Assembly: GCA_946221495.1 (NCBI GenBank)
Contig: CAMIFA010000087.1
Span: 1-21,220, forward strand
Direction: 5' to 3'
DNA from: an uncultured cyanobacterium
GTDB taxonomy: Bacteria > Cyanobacteriota > Cyanobacteriia > Cyanobacteriales > Chroococcidiopsidaceae
DNA: 21,220 bases
This document shows, one piece after another, positions 1 through 8,103 of the stretch. The notes under the pieces were generated by a model. The model saw nothing but the letters and a program-made list of their open reading frames with translations. It searched no databases and was not told where the DNA came from. Position 1 is the first letter of the stretch; each line of letters starts with the position of its first letter. The translations under genes and the position numbers were made by a program.

Positions 1-2
1 TC

Positions 3-128
3 TACTTAAGACCCTTCCTTGATCGCGCTGATGGCGGTACTGGTACGCAGCTACGCCAGGGAGTAACAAAGCCAAGTAATTCTCAAAAGCGCGGTAATTC
101 TCAGTTGAATCCAGGCAGCTTCCGTTAA
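3..128 (+). CDS. C-terminal end of an unknown protein (partial, cut by window edge)
   Basis: An open frame enters from the left edge and runs 41 codons to a TAA. The visible tail is polar and low in complexity (many Gln, Asn, Ser, Gly, Arg) and ends in NPGSFR. It contains no recognisable domain, so I assign no function. The frame is supported only by being open to the window edge and by having a gene-free gap after it. It could be chance, since 41 codons is short. Confidence 0.35.
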   Translation, partial: YLRPFLDRADGGTGTQLRQGVTKPSNSQKRGNSQLNPGSFR

Positions 129-172
129 ATTAAGGATGAGTCAGGGATCAGGACTGCGTGGGGATTCCGAGT

Positions 173-227
173 TCCCCTTGTCTCCTGGTCTCCTTGTCCC
201 CCTGTCCCCTTGTCCCCCTGTCTCCTT
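173..227. repeat. Period-8 C/T-rich tandem repeat
   Basis: Almost seven contiguous 8-mers of the form TCCCCTTG, with variants TCTCCTGG, TCTCCTTG and TCCCCCTG, lie directly before the DUF427 gene. Each unit starts at 173, 181, 189, 197, 205, 213 and 221. Short tandem repeats of this type are common between genes in filamentous and Chroococcidiopsis-like cyanobacteria. The array runs to within 7 bases of the chosen ATG, so it occupies the place of a ribosome binding site. Confidence 0.8.
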
Positions 228-233
228 AAAAAA

Positions 234-728
234 ATGGTACGCCAACGAATTCAACCGTTACCTGGTCAAGAATCAGTTTGGGACTATCCTAGACCCCCGC
301 GACTAGAGGATGTGACTAAACATATCCAAGTAATTTTCAACGGGGAGGCGATCGCTGATACGCACTCCGCGAAACGAGTGTTAGAAACTAGCCATCCACC
401 CGTTTACTACATCCCCCCCCGCGATATTAAAACCCAATACTTAAGCTCCACTGGACAATCTAGCTTTTGCGAGTGGAAAGGACGCGCTGGTTACTACACA
501 ATTCGCGTTGGCGACAAGCAAATAGAGAACGCTGCTTGGTTTTACCCAGAACCCACACCAGAGTTTGCGGCAATCAAAGATTATGTAGCTTTTTATGGGC
601 ATTTGATGGATGCTTGCTACGTTGATGGTGAAAAGGTGCAGCCGCAGCCTGGCAATTTTTATGGTGGCTGGATTACAAGTGATATTGTGGGACCATTTAA
701 GGGTAGTCCTGGCACTTGGGGTTGGTAA
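234..728 (+). CDS. DUF427 domain-containing protein
   Basis: This 164-residue protein matches the DUF427 family (Pfam name NTP_transf_9): a small beta-rich domain with no established reaction. The core covers residues about 30-125, with the typical strand VIFNGEAIAD, the PPVYYIP motif after a variable helix, and ENAAWFYP. The C-terminal tail, with YGGWITSDIVGPFKG and a final TWGW, is the extension seen in cyanobacterial and plant members. I chose the ATG at 234 because an upstream TTG (210) would translate the C/T-rich tandem repeat. No Shine-Dalgarno sequence is visible. It is predicted soluble and cytoplasmic. It ends 14 bases before the convergent gene on the other strand. Family assignment is confident; function is unknown. 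Confidence 0.85.
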   Translation: MVRQRIQPLPGQESVWDYPRPPRLEDVTKHIQVIFNGEAIADTHSAKRVLETSHPPVYYIPPRDIKTQYLSSTGQSSFCEWKGRAGYYTIRVGDKQIENAAWFYPEPTPEFAAIKDYVAFYGHLMDACYVDGEKVQPQPGNFYGGWITSDIVGPFKGSPGTWGW

Positions 729-742
729 AATCAGCAGATAAT

Positions 743-2830
743 TTAAAAAGGACTAGGAGACTCTTGTGGGCTGGGAGATGGGGCAATTGGTTCTACAGGC
801 TTAAGAAACTTCTCCCAAACTGCAATTTGCTTTTGTGCTGCTTGGTAAGCATCAGTACCGCGAGGGATTTGCCTAGCGATCGCCAGACCCCCAGGAATAT
901 CAGATTCACCGCGACTGAGGGCAGTATTCAACATTTGTTGACTCCACTGAGAAATTGCCAGATTGACATCGACTCGTAAGGGGCTTGTTCTTGGCACTCG
1001 TTGAGCCACCCGAATTGCCTGTGACAAAGCTGCTGGCGTTCCCTGTAGCGCTACTTGACGCGCTTCTTGCCAATTCAATCGCGCTTGAATTTGCCCTCGC
1101 CAATCATTGATTGCTGCTTGTGCCTCACTAGCCAGCGCCCGTCCTGGGCGAATGCGTTGGGCGGCGGCGATCGCCCCAGTTAAGTTACCACTGCTAGCAA
1201 TTAAGCGTGCTTGGTCTAGATAAGGCTGATCTTGAATTGATTGAATCTTCCGTGTCCAAGTCCAAATTTTACTTTGGGCTTCTCGGTAAAGGGCGCGACC
1301 TCGATTAATTTGACTTGCTTCCTCAATTGCCGCTTGTAAGGAAGTGGCATCTTCAAAAATTGCTAAATCTTCAGCGCGGTCTAATATTGGTCTATCTTCA
1401 ATTGACTCTACACGCCCACGCCAGCGAACAATTTCTTGCCTGGCTTCTGAGGCGCGGGGGTTGGTATCACTAATTAATTGCGCTTCCGCGATCGCGGCTG
1501 TTAAGTCGGCAACTGTTCCTGCTTGTGCCAAGTCACGCGCGCGGTCAAGATGAGCTACGTCTTCTATTTCTAATTGCCAACGAGTAATTAATTCTTGGGC
1601 TTTGTTATATAAAGGACGATCCTGGGGCATTTTTTGGGCAATTGCGATCGCTGCTTCTAAACTGGGAACCGAGCCGATCCAGGCACTCTGCGACGCTTCT
1701 GCTATAATCACAAAATCTTTAACTTGATCTTGGAGTTTGGTACTCTCAGGAATTTGATTAGCAATTGTAATTGCTTCATCAGCATCCCGCTTCTCTAGCG
1801 CTGCTTGAGCTAAATCAAACATTTGCTGCCCATATTCAGGAATTACCTCTTGAGCATCTTGATAAAAATAGCTATTTGTGGTAATGGACTCTACCAGCTT
1901 AATTGCTGCTACTAAATTTGCTACCTTGCCTGTCTGTGCCAGATTTTCAGCTTTTGCTAATTTATTCGCATCTGCACGTGCTATTTCAATGCGATCCTTT
2001 AGTTCTTCATATTTAGTAGTTGCCCAGTATTCATTACCAACGTTAAGCAAACGTACAGCATTTAAAAACGCCTGATGCCAATACTTTCCAGGTAATTGAG
2101 CTTCTGCTGATTGATAAATTTTTTCTGCCTCTGACCAGACGGACTGCCAACGAGCAATGCGCTGGTCTACTAAATGGTAAGCGGGGACATCTTGAGGAAT
2201 CTTGCGAGCAATTGTAACTGCTTCTTGTAACTTACCTGCTTGGAAGGCATCATCACCCAAATCTAAAATTGCTTGCGACCATTCTGCGAGGAAACGGTTA
2301 ATGTCTTGACGCAGTGGGTGATTTTCTGGGAGAGCTTTGACGAGCGCGATCGCCTCTAATAAGTTATCTACAGTCTGCTTATTTGCTGCTACCTGAGCGC
2401 AATGCAGCCGCACCGATGCGGATGCCATAGGCCAGAAAATTGCCGGACAGTTGGGGGCAGCTGGTAACTTTAGTAGCATTGCCACGGCAATAAATCCTAG
2501 CCCGCCAGAAACTAAGCCTCCTAACGCTGCCCAGATGAGCCAATTTTTCGACCACTTGCGCGATTTTGAATGCGGATTCTCGTGGTCTTCATAGTCAAAA
2601 AGAGTTTCTTTAAGAGCTGACTTCAGCTTCTTAGATGTTGAGTGGGGTAGCGATCGCAATTTTTTTAGGGATATCGGACTTATACTTTGTTGCGGCGGCT
2701 GCCCAGTGCCAGAATTAGTTTCTGGGGATTGAGAGCCAGGATTGCCTGGAGTTGAAGATTTGGGAAAGGAGCTGGTCTCTCCTTCTGAAGAACCAGCAGA
2801 CCAACCCTTGGGAATGCCTTGCTCTCTCAT
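743..2830 (-). CDS. Single-pass membrane protein with about 52-residue helical repeats
   Basis: This 695-residue protein has a polar, Pro/Ser/Gln-rich N-terminal cytoplasmic part (1-95), one hydrophobic segment at about 97-121, then a long alanine- and glutamine-rich helical region to about 675 and a Pro/Ser tail. Just after the membrane segment is CPAIFWP followed by ASASVRLHCAQ (about 128-145), a block I associate with conserved cyanobacterial proteins of this type. The helical part is built of diverged repeats. Each has a Trp near the end of one helix, and the Trps at 418, 470, 525, 577 and 629 are spaced 52, 55, 52 and 52. Similar proteins are often auto-annotated as chromosome segregation ATPase-like, but I see no Walker motif and do not accept that name. 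The repeats resemble TPR or coiled-coil scaffolds, probably facing the periplasm or thylakoid lumen. Function unknown. Confidence 0.75.
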   Translation of the reverse strand: MREQGIPKGWSAGSSEGETSSFPKSSTPGNPGSQSPETNSGTGQPPQQSISPISLKKLRSLPHSTSKKLKSALKETLFDYEDHENPHSKSRKWSKNWLIWAALGGLVSGGLGFIAVAMLLKLPAAPNCPAIFWPMASASVRLHCAQVAANKQTVDNLLEAIALVKALPENHPLRQDINRFLAEWSQAILDLGDDAFQAGKLQEAVTIARKIPQDVPAYHLVDQRIARWQSVWSEAEKIYQSAEAQLPGKYWHQAFLNAVRLLNVGNEYWATTKYEELKDRIEIARADANKLAKAENLAQTGKVANLVAAIKLVESITTNSYFYQDAQEVIPEYGQQMFDLAQAALEKRDADEAITIANQIPESTKLQDQVKDFVIIAEASQSAWIGSVPSLEAAIAIAQKMPQDRPLYNKAQELITRWQLEIEDVAHLDRARDLAQAGTVADLTAAIAEAQLISDTNPRASEARQEIVRWRGRVESIEDRPILDRAEDLAIFEDATSLQAAIEEASQINRGRALYREAQSKIWTWTRKIQSIQDQPYLDQARLIASSGNLTGAIAAAQRIRPGRALASEAQAAINDWRGQIQARLNWQEARQVALQGTPAALSQAIRVAQRVPRTSPLRVDVNLAISQWSQQMLNTALSRGESDIPGGLAIARQIPRGTDAYQAAQKQIAVWEKFLKPVEPIAPSPSPQESPSPF

Positions 2831-3014
2831 TGCTCACACCAAACTAGTCGTACTACGGTCTTGACTTTGGTTAAAAAAAGTCATGGTAGACATCGTACCC
2901 TTCCAACCTAGAAAAAGCTATATTTTGGAGCCAATATTTCTGTAATTGAGACATTGCCTACAATGCTCCTCCCAACTAGATCCCCAAGGTAAGAACAATA
3001 AAACCGCCAATTAC

Positions 3015-3911
3015 CTAAGACTCAGCCTGCAAATGAGCTATTATTTGTGCTAATTCATCACTGCTGGCTTTGTATACTTGACCACAGAAGTGACAGGTTG
3101 CCTCAGCTCCATCATCTTTTTCAATCATATCTTGCAGTTCTGCTTCTCCCAACATTTTTAAAGCGCCTAAGACTCTTTCAAAAGAGCAACCACAATGAAA
3201 CCGCACTAGCTGGGTTTCTGGGAGAATTGTTAGCCCCATATCTCCCAACAACTGCTCTAAGATTTCTGGTAGCGTCTTACCAGCCTGTAATAGTGGCGTA
3301 AATCCTGAGAGTGCAGAAACCCGTGATTCTAAAGTTTGAACTAGTGAATCGTCTCTTGCCGCTTTGGGTAAAACTTGGATCAGTAGCCCACCAGCTGCTT
3401 GGACACCGCTACTGCCAACAAAGACACCCAAAACTAAGGCTGAAGGTGTCTGTTCAGAATTTACTAGGTAGTGCGTTACGTCGTCGCCAATTTCACCGGA
3501 AATTAATTCCACAGTGCTGGCGTAGGGGTAGCCGTACCCTACATCACGCACTACATATAGATAGCCCTCTTTGCCAACTGCACCCCCAACGTCTAATTTA
3601 CCTACAGCATTTGGTGGTAGTTCAACATCTGGATTGTCCACATAACCACGCACAGTTCCATCTAACCCAGCATCGACTAAAATTCCTTCTAAAGGGCCGT
3701 TGCCTTTAATCCGAAGATTGACTCGTGAGCCTACCCGTTTCATGTTAGAGGCAAGTAGCAGCCCAGCTGACATAGTACGCCCTAGAGCAGCTGTTGCTAC
3801 GTAGGAAAGTTTATGCCTAGCCCGTGCTTCTTCAGTAAGACGGGTTGTAATCACACCCACAGCCCGAATCCCACCTTCAGCTGCCGTGGCACGAATTAAC
3901 TGATCTGCCAT
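3015..3911 (-). CDS. hslO: Hsp33 redox-regulated molecular chaperone
   Basis: This is a full-length Hsp33 (298 residues; family usually about 290-300), a cytoplasmic holdase that is switched on by oxidation. The N-terminal substrate-binding domain (about 1-235) has the expected pattern, including RIKGNGPLEGILVD and VRGYVDNP. The C-terminal redox switch has all four zinc-binding cysteines as C240-G-C242 and C273-x-x-C276. In the family, reduced zinc-bound protein is inactive; disulfide formation unfolds the linker and activates chaperone function. In a phototroph it would protect proteins during oxidative stress. The start is supported by AAGG six bases upstream of the ATG. It is divergent from the small gene at 4079 and appears monocistronic. 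Confidence 0.95.
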   Translation of the reverse strand: MADQLIRATAAEGGIRAVGVITTRLTEEARARHKLSYVATAALGRTMSAGLLLASNMKRVGSRVNLRIKGNGPLEGILVDAGLDGTVRGYVDNPDVELPPNAVGKLDVGGAVGKEGYLYVVRDVGYGYPYASTVELISGEIGDDVTHYLVNSEQTPSALVLGVFVGSSGVQAAGGLLIQVLPKAARDDSLVQTLESRVSALSGFTPLLQAGKTLPEILEQLLGDMGLTILPETQLVRFHCGCSFERVLGALKMLGEAELQDMIEKDDGAEATCHFCGQVYKASSDELAQIIAHLQAES

Positions 3912-4078
3912 GAAAAACCTTACATTTCTTAACAGCGCTTTCTTTCTTATTCTAAATTGGAGATACTGGCGGCGTGTGGAGAGGTTATAGATTAATGGGG
4001 CGACTAAGGACTAATGACTCTTTAGCTATCTACTTTGTCATACTAAAAAAGCAATCACTTGCTAGATAAACGAGCATT

Positions 4079-4468
4079 ATGCTAGGTAATTTTCAACAAA
4101 GCGAAATTAGGATTGAGGTTGAAGCGTCGCAAACGGCAATCAAGGACAGTCTACTTGCTTCTGAGCAATTACAACGATGGCTGTGGCCTCAACGCCTAAG
4201 TGTGGGAATGCCAGAACAATTACACCAAGGACTTACGTTTACGAGTTGGACTGGATTTGTTGCTATTCGTCATCAAGTTGAGGTTGCATCACCTAACTGC
4301 TTACGCTTATTACTTAGTCAAGGAATTGATGGATTTCACGAATGGTACTGGGGCGAAGGTTGGGTGCAGTCACGCTTGGAAGGAATATCGATTTTGCCAT
4401 TAAATTTAGGTCAAACGCTCAGTTTGCTGCGCTTGCGCCAATTTTTGACTACTCAGCACTCTTCCTAA
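4079..4468 (+). CDS. Small conserved protein, possibly SRPBCC (START-like) fold
   Basis: This is a 129-residue predicted soluble protein, with no signal peptide or membrane segment. The order of elements (a first strand IRIEVEAS, a helix with SEQLQRWLWP, several short strands with Trp and Phe, and a C-terminal amphipathic helix ending LRLRQFL) resembles small SRPBCC ligand-binding proteins. That is an inference from pattern, not a clear motif match. Aromatic residues are unusually frequent (WLWP, HEWYWGEGW). It is divergent from hslO with a 167-bp gap. No partner gene is seen, and I assign no function. Confidence 0.6.
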   Translation: MLGNFQQSEIRIEVEASQTAIKDSLLASEQLQRWLWPQRLSVGMPEQLHQGLTFTSWTGFVAIRHQVEVASPNCLRLLLSQGIDGFHEWYWGEGWVQSRLEGISILPLNLGQTLSLLRLRQFLTTQHSS

Positions 4469-4617
4469 TATTTTCTGGTGCTGACGACAAGAGGGATCAT
4501 GCTGAAATTTTTAGGGAATTTTTAGGAAAAGCATTGTACCAATATCATGCTTGTTATTTAGCTTGTAATTAGATTAGTTAACGACCCTTAAATTGAATTA
4601 GTTCTTTTGAGGCTCAT

Positions 4618-4701
4618 TAGTCACTAATTTTCAGTTTTTGGTACTGCTTACTAGTGACTATTTAAGTTAACAAATAGCTTTTATTTACAAAGCATTTAAC
4701 T
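4618..4701. repeat. Inverted repeats downstream of the metal-sensor gene
   Basis: Two structures lie between the convergent genes. TAGTCACTA (4618-4626) and TAGTGACTA (4652-4660) are perfect complements and belong to the heptamer family TGACTA seen elsewhere in the window. AGTTAA (4665-4670) pairs with TTAACT (4696-4701, overlapping the sensor stop codon) around an inner GCTTT/AAAGC stem (4677-4681 and 4689-4693). The latter could end the leftward transcript, but there is no T-run, so a terminator role is weak. Confidence 0.35.
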
Positions 4702-5089
4702 ATGGTAAAAATCTATCCAAAGCAGCTTTTAACTCTTTAATCTCTACTTCAATATTACCTTGCTCAGCTGCCCTGGCAATACACTCAGTTAAGTGTTCAT
4801 CTAATATTAACCGTGCTACCCGATCTAGTGCGCCTCGGACTGCGGCAATTTGTACTAAGACATCAGGACAAGGGCGACTCTCTTGCACCATTGTCTTAAT
4901 GCCCCGAATGTGTCCCTCTAGGCGGGAAAGCCGATTAACAATGCTTCGCAGCGATTCTTCACTGTGGACATGAGCATGAGGCGTTTCGTTTGGGTGATTG
5001 TGACCGTTGTGGGTATGGTCTTGATCATGAGTATGAGATGTTTTGTTTTTAGAAGTTAATCGATCTTCTAGTTGATTTGAACGATCCAT
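4700..5089 (-). CDS. CsoR/RcnR-family metal-sensing repressor (InrS-like)
   Basis: This 129-residue all-helical DNA-binding regulator of the DUF156 family represses metal-efflux genes until metal binds. The core (about 43-129) contains the signature SEESLRSIVNRLSRLEGHIRGI. The metal ligands form a Cys-His-Cys set, C74, H99 and C103, spaced 25 and 4. As I recall InrS, the nickel sensor of Synechocystis, it uses C53, H78, C82 and N-terminal H21; the equivalent of H21 here would be H42, in HVHSEES, and the spacings agree. The N-terminal 42 residues hold nine histidines and form an unusually long His-rich tail, likely a nickel or cobalt chelating arm. No efflux transporter is adjacent, so its target is elsewhere or is the divergent htrA. 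Cu(I) (CsoR) specificity is less likely given the N-terminal His. Confidence 0.85.
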   Translation of the reverse strand: MDRSNQLEDRLTSKNKTSHTHDQDHTHNGHNHPNETPHAHVHSEESLRSIVNRLSRLEGHIRGIKTMVQESRPCPDVLVQIAAVRGALDRVARLILDEHLTECIARAAEQGNIEVEIKELKAALDRFLP

Positions 5090-5123
5090 GCTTATCCAAC
5101 AATCTGGGGAATTAATTAGATCC

Positions 5124-5178
5124 TAGCCTAGAGGAATAATTTAGCAATCTTTTAGACAATAGATTTCACTCTAGGCTA
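5124..5178. promoter_or_regulatory. Perfect 10-bp inverted repeat in the sensor/protease intergenic region
   Basis: TAGCCTAGAG at 5124-5133 is exactly complementary to CTCTAGGCTA at 5169-5178, with 35 bases between them. It lies 35-89 bases upstream of the sensor ATG. Half sites 45 bp apart centre to centre suit two bound repressor tetramers or a long-loop cruciform. I infer a possible autoregulatory operator; no experimental match is known to me. Confidence 0.4.
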
Positions 5179-5357
5179 TAAATGAGCTAAATAATTAAAT
5201 GGTTACATAGTAGCATATCTATGAATTTGAAACTGAAACATAGAAAATAGAGCAAACGTCATTAATAACTAAGCCTCAGCTTATGTTACATAACTGTAAA
5301 AATAGCTGTAGAGATTGTCGTGACAAGACTATTAATTATCTCCAAAATCTAAGTTGA

Positions 5358-6572
5358 ATGATTGATGTTATGAAACTTGCAAAACTTCCCCGCTTTGTGC
5401 GTCAACTAAGTACCTATGTATTGGCGATCGCTCTCGGAGTTATGATCACGGTTAGTACCCTGCGAGTATTACCTTCACAGGCGCAGTCCCTTTCCACAGC
5501 ACAGCCGCAGGTTGCCCAGCAGCCGTCAAACGCACCGATCAGTCCTAGCAGCTTTGTGACAGCCGCAGTCAATCGGGTAGGACCAGCTGTGGTGCGGATT
5601 AATACTGAGCGTACTATTACTCGTCGTCTGCCAGAACCGTTACTTGAAGATCCATTCTTCAGGCGCTTTTTTGGCGATAATTTTTCGCAGCAGATACCCT
5701 CGGAGCGCTTGCGAGGTTTAGGTTCAGGTGTAATTATTGACCGCAGTGGCGAAATTCTCACTAATGCTCATGTGGTTAACGAAGCTGACAAGGTGACTGT
5801 AACTTTAAAAGATGGGCGTACTTTTGAAGGCAAGGTACAAGGTGCGGATGAAGTCACAGATTTGGCTGTGATTAAGATTAGTGATGGCGGTAGTAATTTA
5901 CCAATAGCTCCTTTAGGAAATTCTAATAATGTCCAAGTAGGAGACTGGGCGATCGCTGTTGGTAATCCCTTGGGACTAGATAACACCGTCACTTTGGGAA
6001 TTGTCAGCACCCTCAAACGCTCTAGCCGTGAAGTTGGCATCTTTGATAAACGCCTTGATTTTATTCAAACCGACGCAGCAATTAACCCTGGTAATTCCGG
6101 TGGACCTTTGCTAAATGACCGAGGTGAAGTTATTGGCATTAACACTGCTATTCGCGCTGAGGCTCAAGGAATCGGCTTTGCAATTCCCATTGATAAAGCT
6201 AAGGCAATTAAAGATCAATTGATGCGCGGCGAAAAAATTTCTCATCCTTACTTAGGTGTGCAGATGCTGACTTTAACGCCGGAATTGGCACAAGAGAACA
6301 ATAATGACCCGAATTCTCCGATACCAGTACCGGAAATTAACGGCGTTCTGGTGGTGCGAGTATTACCCAATTCACCTGCTGCTGCTGCTGGAATGCGGCG
6401 GGGAGATGTGATTGTTCAAGTTGACGGGCAAACTGTTAAAAGTGCTGAACAATTGCAGAGCATTGTTGATAATAGCCGTGTAGGTCAGGTACTACAAGTT
6501 AAACTACAACGTGGAGATAAAACTCAGCAGCTGGGAGTACGAGCAGGTGAGCTAGAAAATGCTTCTCAATAA
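5358..6572 (+). CDS. HtrA/Deg-family serine protease with one PDZ domain
   Basis: This 404-residue protein is an HtrA/HhoA/HhoB-type periplasmic or lumenal quality-control protease. It has an N-terminal hydrophobic export segment (about 19-42, ending AQA), a trypsin-like domain (about 64-290) and a single C-terminal PDZ domain (about 298-396). The catalytic triad is visible: H138 in TNAHVV, D168 in VTDLAVIK and S247 in the GNSGGPL motif. The segment DPFFRRFFG before the protease core is typical of cyanobacterial members. One PDZ domain fits the cyanobacterial Deg proteases rather than two-PDZ E. coli DegP; I cannot tell HhoA, HhoB and HtrA apart. A second ATG at 5370 is equally possible, as neither has a clear ribosome site. 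A strong terminator follows, so it is monocistronic. Confidence 0.93.
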   Translation: MIDVMKLAKLPRFVRQLSTYVLAIALGVMITVSTLRVLPSQAQSLSTAQPQVAQQPSNAPISPSSFVTAAVNRVGPAVVRINTERTITRRLPEPLLEDPFFRRFFGDNFSQQIPSERLRGLGSGVIIDRSGEILTNAHVVNEADKVTVTLKDGRTFEGKVQGADEVTDLAVIKISDGGSNLPIAPLGNSNNVQVGDWAIAVGNPLGLDNTVTLGIVSTLKRSSREVGIFDKRLDFIQTDAAINPGNSGGPLLNDRGEVIGINTAIRAEAQGIGFAIPIDKAKAIKDQLMRGEKISHPYLGVQMLTLTPELAQENNNDPNSPIPVPEINGVLVVRVLPNSPAAAAGMRRGDVIVQVDGQTVKSAEQLQSIVDNSRVGQVLQVKLQRGDKTQQLGVRAGELENASQ

Positions 6573-6604
6573 AGCAATATAAGTTTCTGTTGTCTGTCTG
6601 ACAC

Positions 6605-6639
6605 GCGAGCTTTGCGGGTATACTGCAAGCTCGCTTTTT
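6605..6639 (+). terminator. Rho-independent terminator of the htrA-type gene
   Basis: GCGAGCTT (6605-6612) pairs perfectly with AAGCTCGC (6627-6634) across a 14-base loop and is followed directly by five T (6635-6639). It starts 33 bases after the stop codon. Confidence 0.9.
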
Positions 6640-6784
6640 AATGTGGTAGCTCAAAGCAGAGGCGTAAAGAGCGATCGCTTCAATACTGCCACACTTGTAA
6701 ATCTTCTCCAAAGGGTAGCGTTCTCACCATCACTTCTGCTTTCAGTAATAAAAACTAAACTAGAAGAAACGCGATCTTGAAATT

Positions 6785-7111
6785 ATGAAACTTCATATTT
6801 TAGCAACAACTTTACTATTATCCACCGCCAGCCTAATTGCTCCTGTCAAAGCTCAAGAACCAGGAACAGTAGAGCCATCTACACCCAATACTCAAATTCA
6901 GCCAACACGCGAACAAGTTGCCAATGCTTGTATCCAAAACCAAGCAGAAACACTGCCATTGCCTTTTAGTGATGTCTCACCAAACCACTGGGCTTTTAAG
7001 GCGGTAATGACTATGCATTATTGCGGTGCTTTCCGTCAAGCAGCACCGCCAACTCTATTTCAACAGACAACACCAACACAGAGTCAGCAGCAATCGCCAA
7101 CCGAAAGCTAA
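6785..7111 (+). CDS. Small secreted protein with a partial SLH motif
   Basis: This 108-residue protein has a clear signal peptide (hydrophobic 5-20, cleavage likely after VKA near residue 23). The middle is Gln/Thr/Pro-rich. Residues about 63-85 read LPFSDVSPNHWAFKAV, which matches the first half of an S-layer homology motif (FxDVxxxHWAxxAV). Full SLH domains are about 55 residues and usually occur in threes, or once at the N terminus of cyanobacterial porins; here only a half motif is present, followed by a Gln-rich tail. Two cysteines (near 49 and 80) could form a disulfide. It is probably periplasmic or attached to the cell wall. Family is uncertain, and it may be a degraded or minimal SLH protein. 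Confidence 0.65.
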   Translation: MKLHILATTLLLSTASLIAPVKAQEPGTVEPSTPNTQIQPTREQVANACIQNQAETLPLPFSDVSPNHWAFKAVMTMHYCGAFRQAAPPTLFQQTTPTQSQQQSPTES

Positions 7112-7130
7112 CCGCAAGTTCTTTCACTAT

Positions 7131-7206
7131 TCCTAAGCTACAACTTAGGATCGTCGATCAGAGGAGAGAGGAGACTAGTTTTATTCTTCTGTCTTCTGTC
7201 TCCTCT
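7131..7206. terminator. Hairpins and period-7 repeat between convergent genes
   Basis: TCCTAAG (7131-7137) and CTTAGGA (7144-7150) form a tight hairpin with a six-base loop, 20 bases after the SLH-protein stop. AGAGGAGA (7160-7167) pairs with TCTCCTCT (7199-7206) across a T-rich loop. The second arm contains three period-7 units related to GTCTTCT (7184-7204). The location between two gene ends suggests termination in both directions, but neither stem is followed by a clean T-run. Confidence 0.4.
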
Positions 7207-7217
7207 ATTACCAGCGC

Positions 7218-7979
7218 TTAAGCAGCAATTAAATCAGTAGCTTGTGTGTCCTCTAACATTTCTGCGGGAACACCATCCTGTATTAAAGAAGGCGTTTTGC
7301 CACTGCGTTGAACCAAGCCGCTAACTGCTGCAAGCATTGCATTTACCTTACGGGTGCGCCACTCATCCACTAGTTTCTGGACATCAGCAACAGGCATCCG
7401 ACGGGTCATTGCTTCATAAAGATAAGCAGCATGACCTGTTTCATCACTAGCGATGCTCAACATTCCTTTTTTGAGATTACGGCTAGTTGGCTCGTCTTCT
7501 GGTAGCACATTTGCCATCCGGACAAAGTCTTTACTGGCATCTAGTTCTAAAATATAGGTACTAGCCATAAATACTGTCCAGTCAATGGCATCTGGTTTGC
7601 GCTGTTCTGGCGAGTAGCCCTCGAAGTAAGCTTCAAAGAAAGGACTACGCCGCCGTTCATCTGGCTGATCGTCTGTTGGTTGCGGCAGGTTCTTGAAGTC
7701 AATAACTTGCTTATTAAGCTGCTTTAAGGCATGAGCAAAGATTTGACCGTGCCGATTTTCATCTGCTGCGTGTTTTGCCAATTTTTCAGCTAGCCAAGCA
7801 TCGCCTTCTGCTGCGGCGCGTTGACTGAGTGCTTCTAGAAAGGGAACCGAACCGGATTCTGCTAGTTGGAAACCAGCAAGCACGTTAGGGCGGGTTAGAG
7901 GATCGCGGATTTGATTGGCGGTGAAGTAAGCTATAGCGCTAGAACCGACTAAATGCAGGACGTGAGTAAAAAAGTTCAT
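7218..7979 (-). CDS. Ferritin-like (diiron carboxylate) superfamily protein
   Basis: This is a 253-residue helical protein with the ligand pattern of a ferritin-like four-helix bundle. Candidates are an early Glu (E41 or E49), E74 and H77 in DENRHG, E145 or D147 in ILELDAS, and E180 and H183 in DETGHA. Two ExxH motifs about 106 residues apart are typical of diiron oxygenases and ferritin-like proteins. It shares general features with MiaE- or rubrerythrin-like proteins, but I cannot name a substrate. The first 20 residues are hydrophobic (FFTHVLHLVGSSAIAYF), perhaps a membrane-facing helix rather than a signal peptide. It is convergent with the SLH-motif gene and divergent from the thermonuclease. 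Fold assignment is good; activity is unknown. Confidence 0.75.
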   Translation of the reverse strand: MNFFTHVLHLVGSSAIAYFTANQIRDPLTRPNVLAGFQLAESGSVPFLEALSQRAAAEGDAWLAEKLAKHAADENRHGQIFAHALKQLNKQVIDFKNLPQPTDDQPDERRRSPFFEAYFEGYSPEQRKPDAIDWTVFMASTYILELDASKDFVRMANVLPEDEPTSRNLKKGMLSIASDETGHAAYLYEAMTRRMPVADVQKLVDEWRTRKVNAMLAAVSGLVQRSGKTPSLIQDGVPAEMLEDTQATDLIAA

Positions 7980-8103
7980 TGAGTCTTGCTGAGTGAGTGT
8001 TAGGAGTTCACATAACTTAATCGTAGACGCTGATTTCTGCTAATGGCTGCTATATCTGATAAAGTGCGATAGATTCCCTGGCGAACAGTAGGAGTTACAG
8101 GGT

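Noticed and set aside
210..233. TTG start for the DUF427 gene
   Set aside because: It would translate the tail of the C/T-rich tandem repeat; the ATG at 234 fits the family better.
743..2830. Chromosome segregation ATPase (SMC-like)
   Set aside because: There is no Walker A, Walker B or ABC signature; only helical repeats and one membrane segment are visible.
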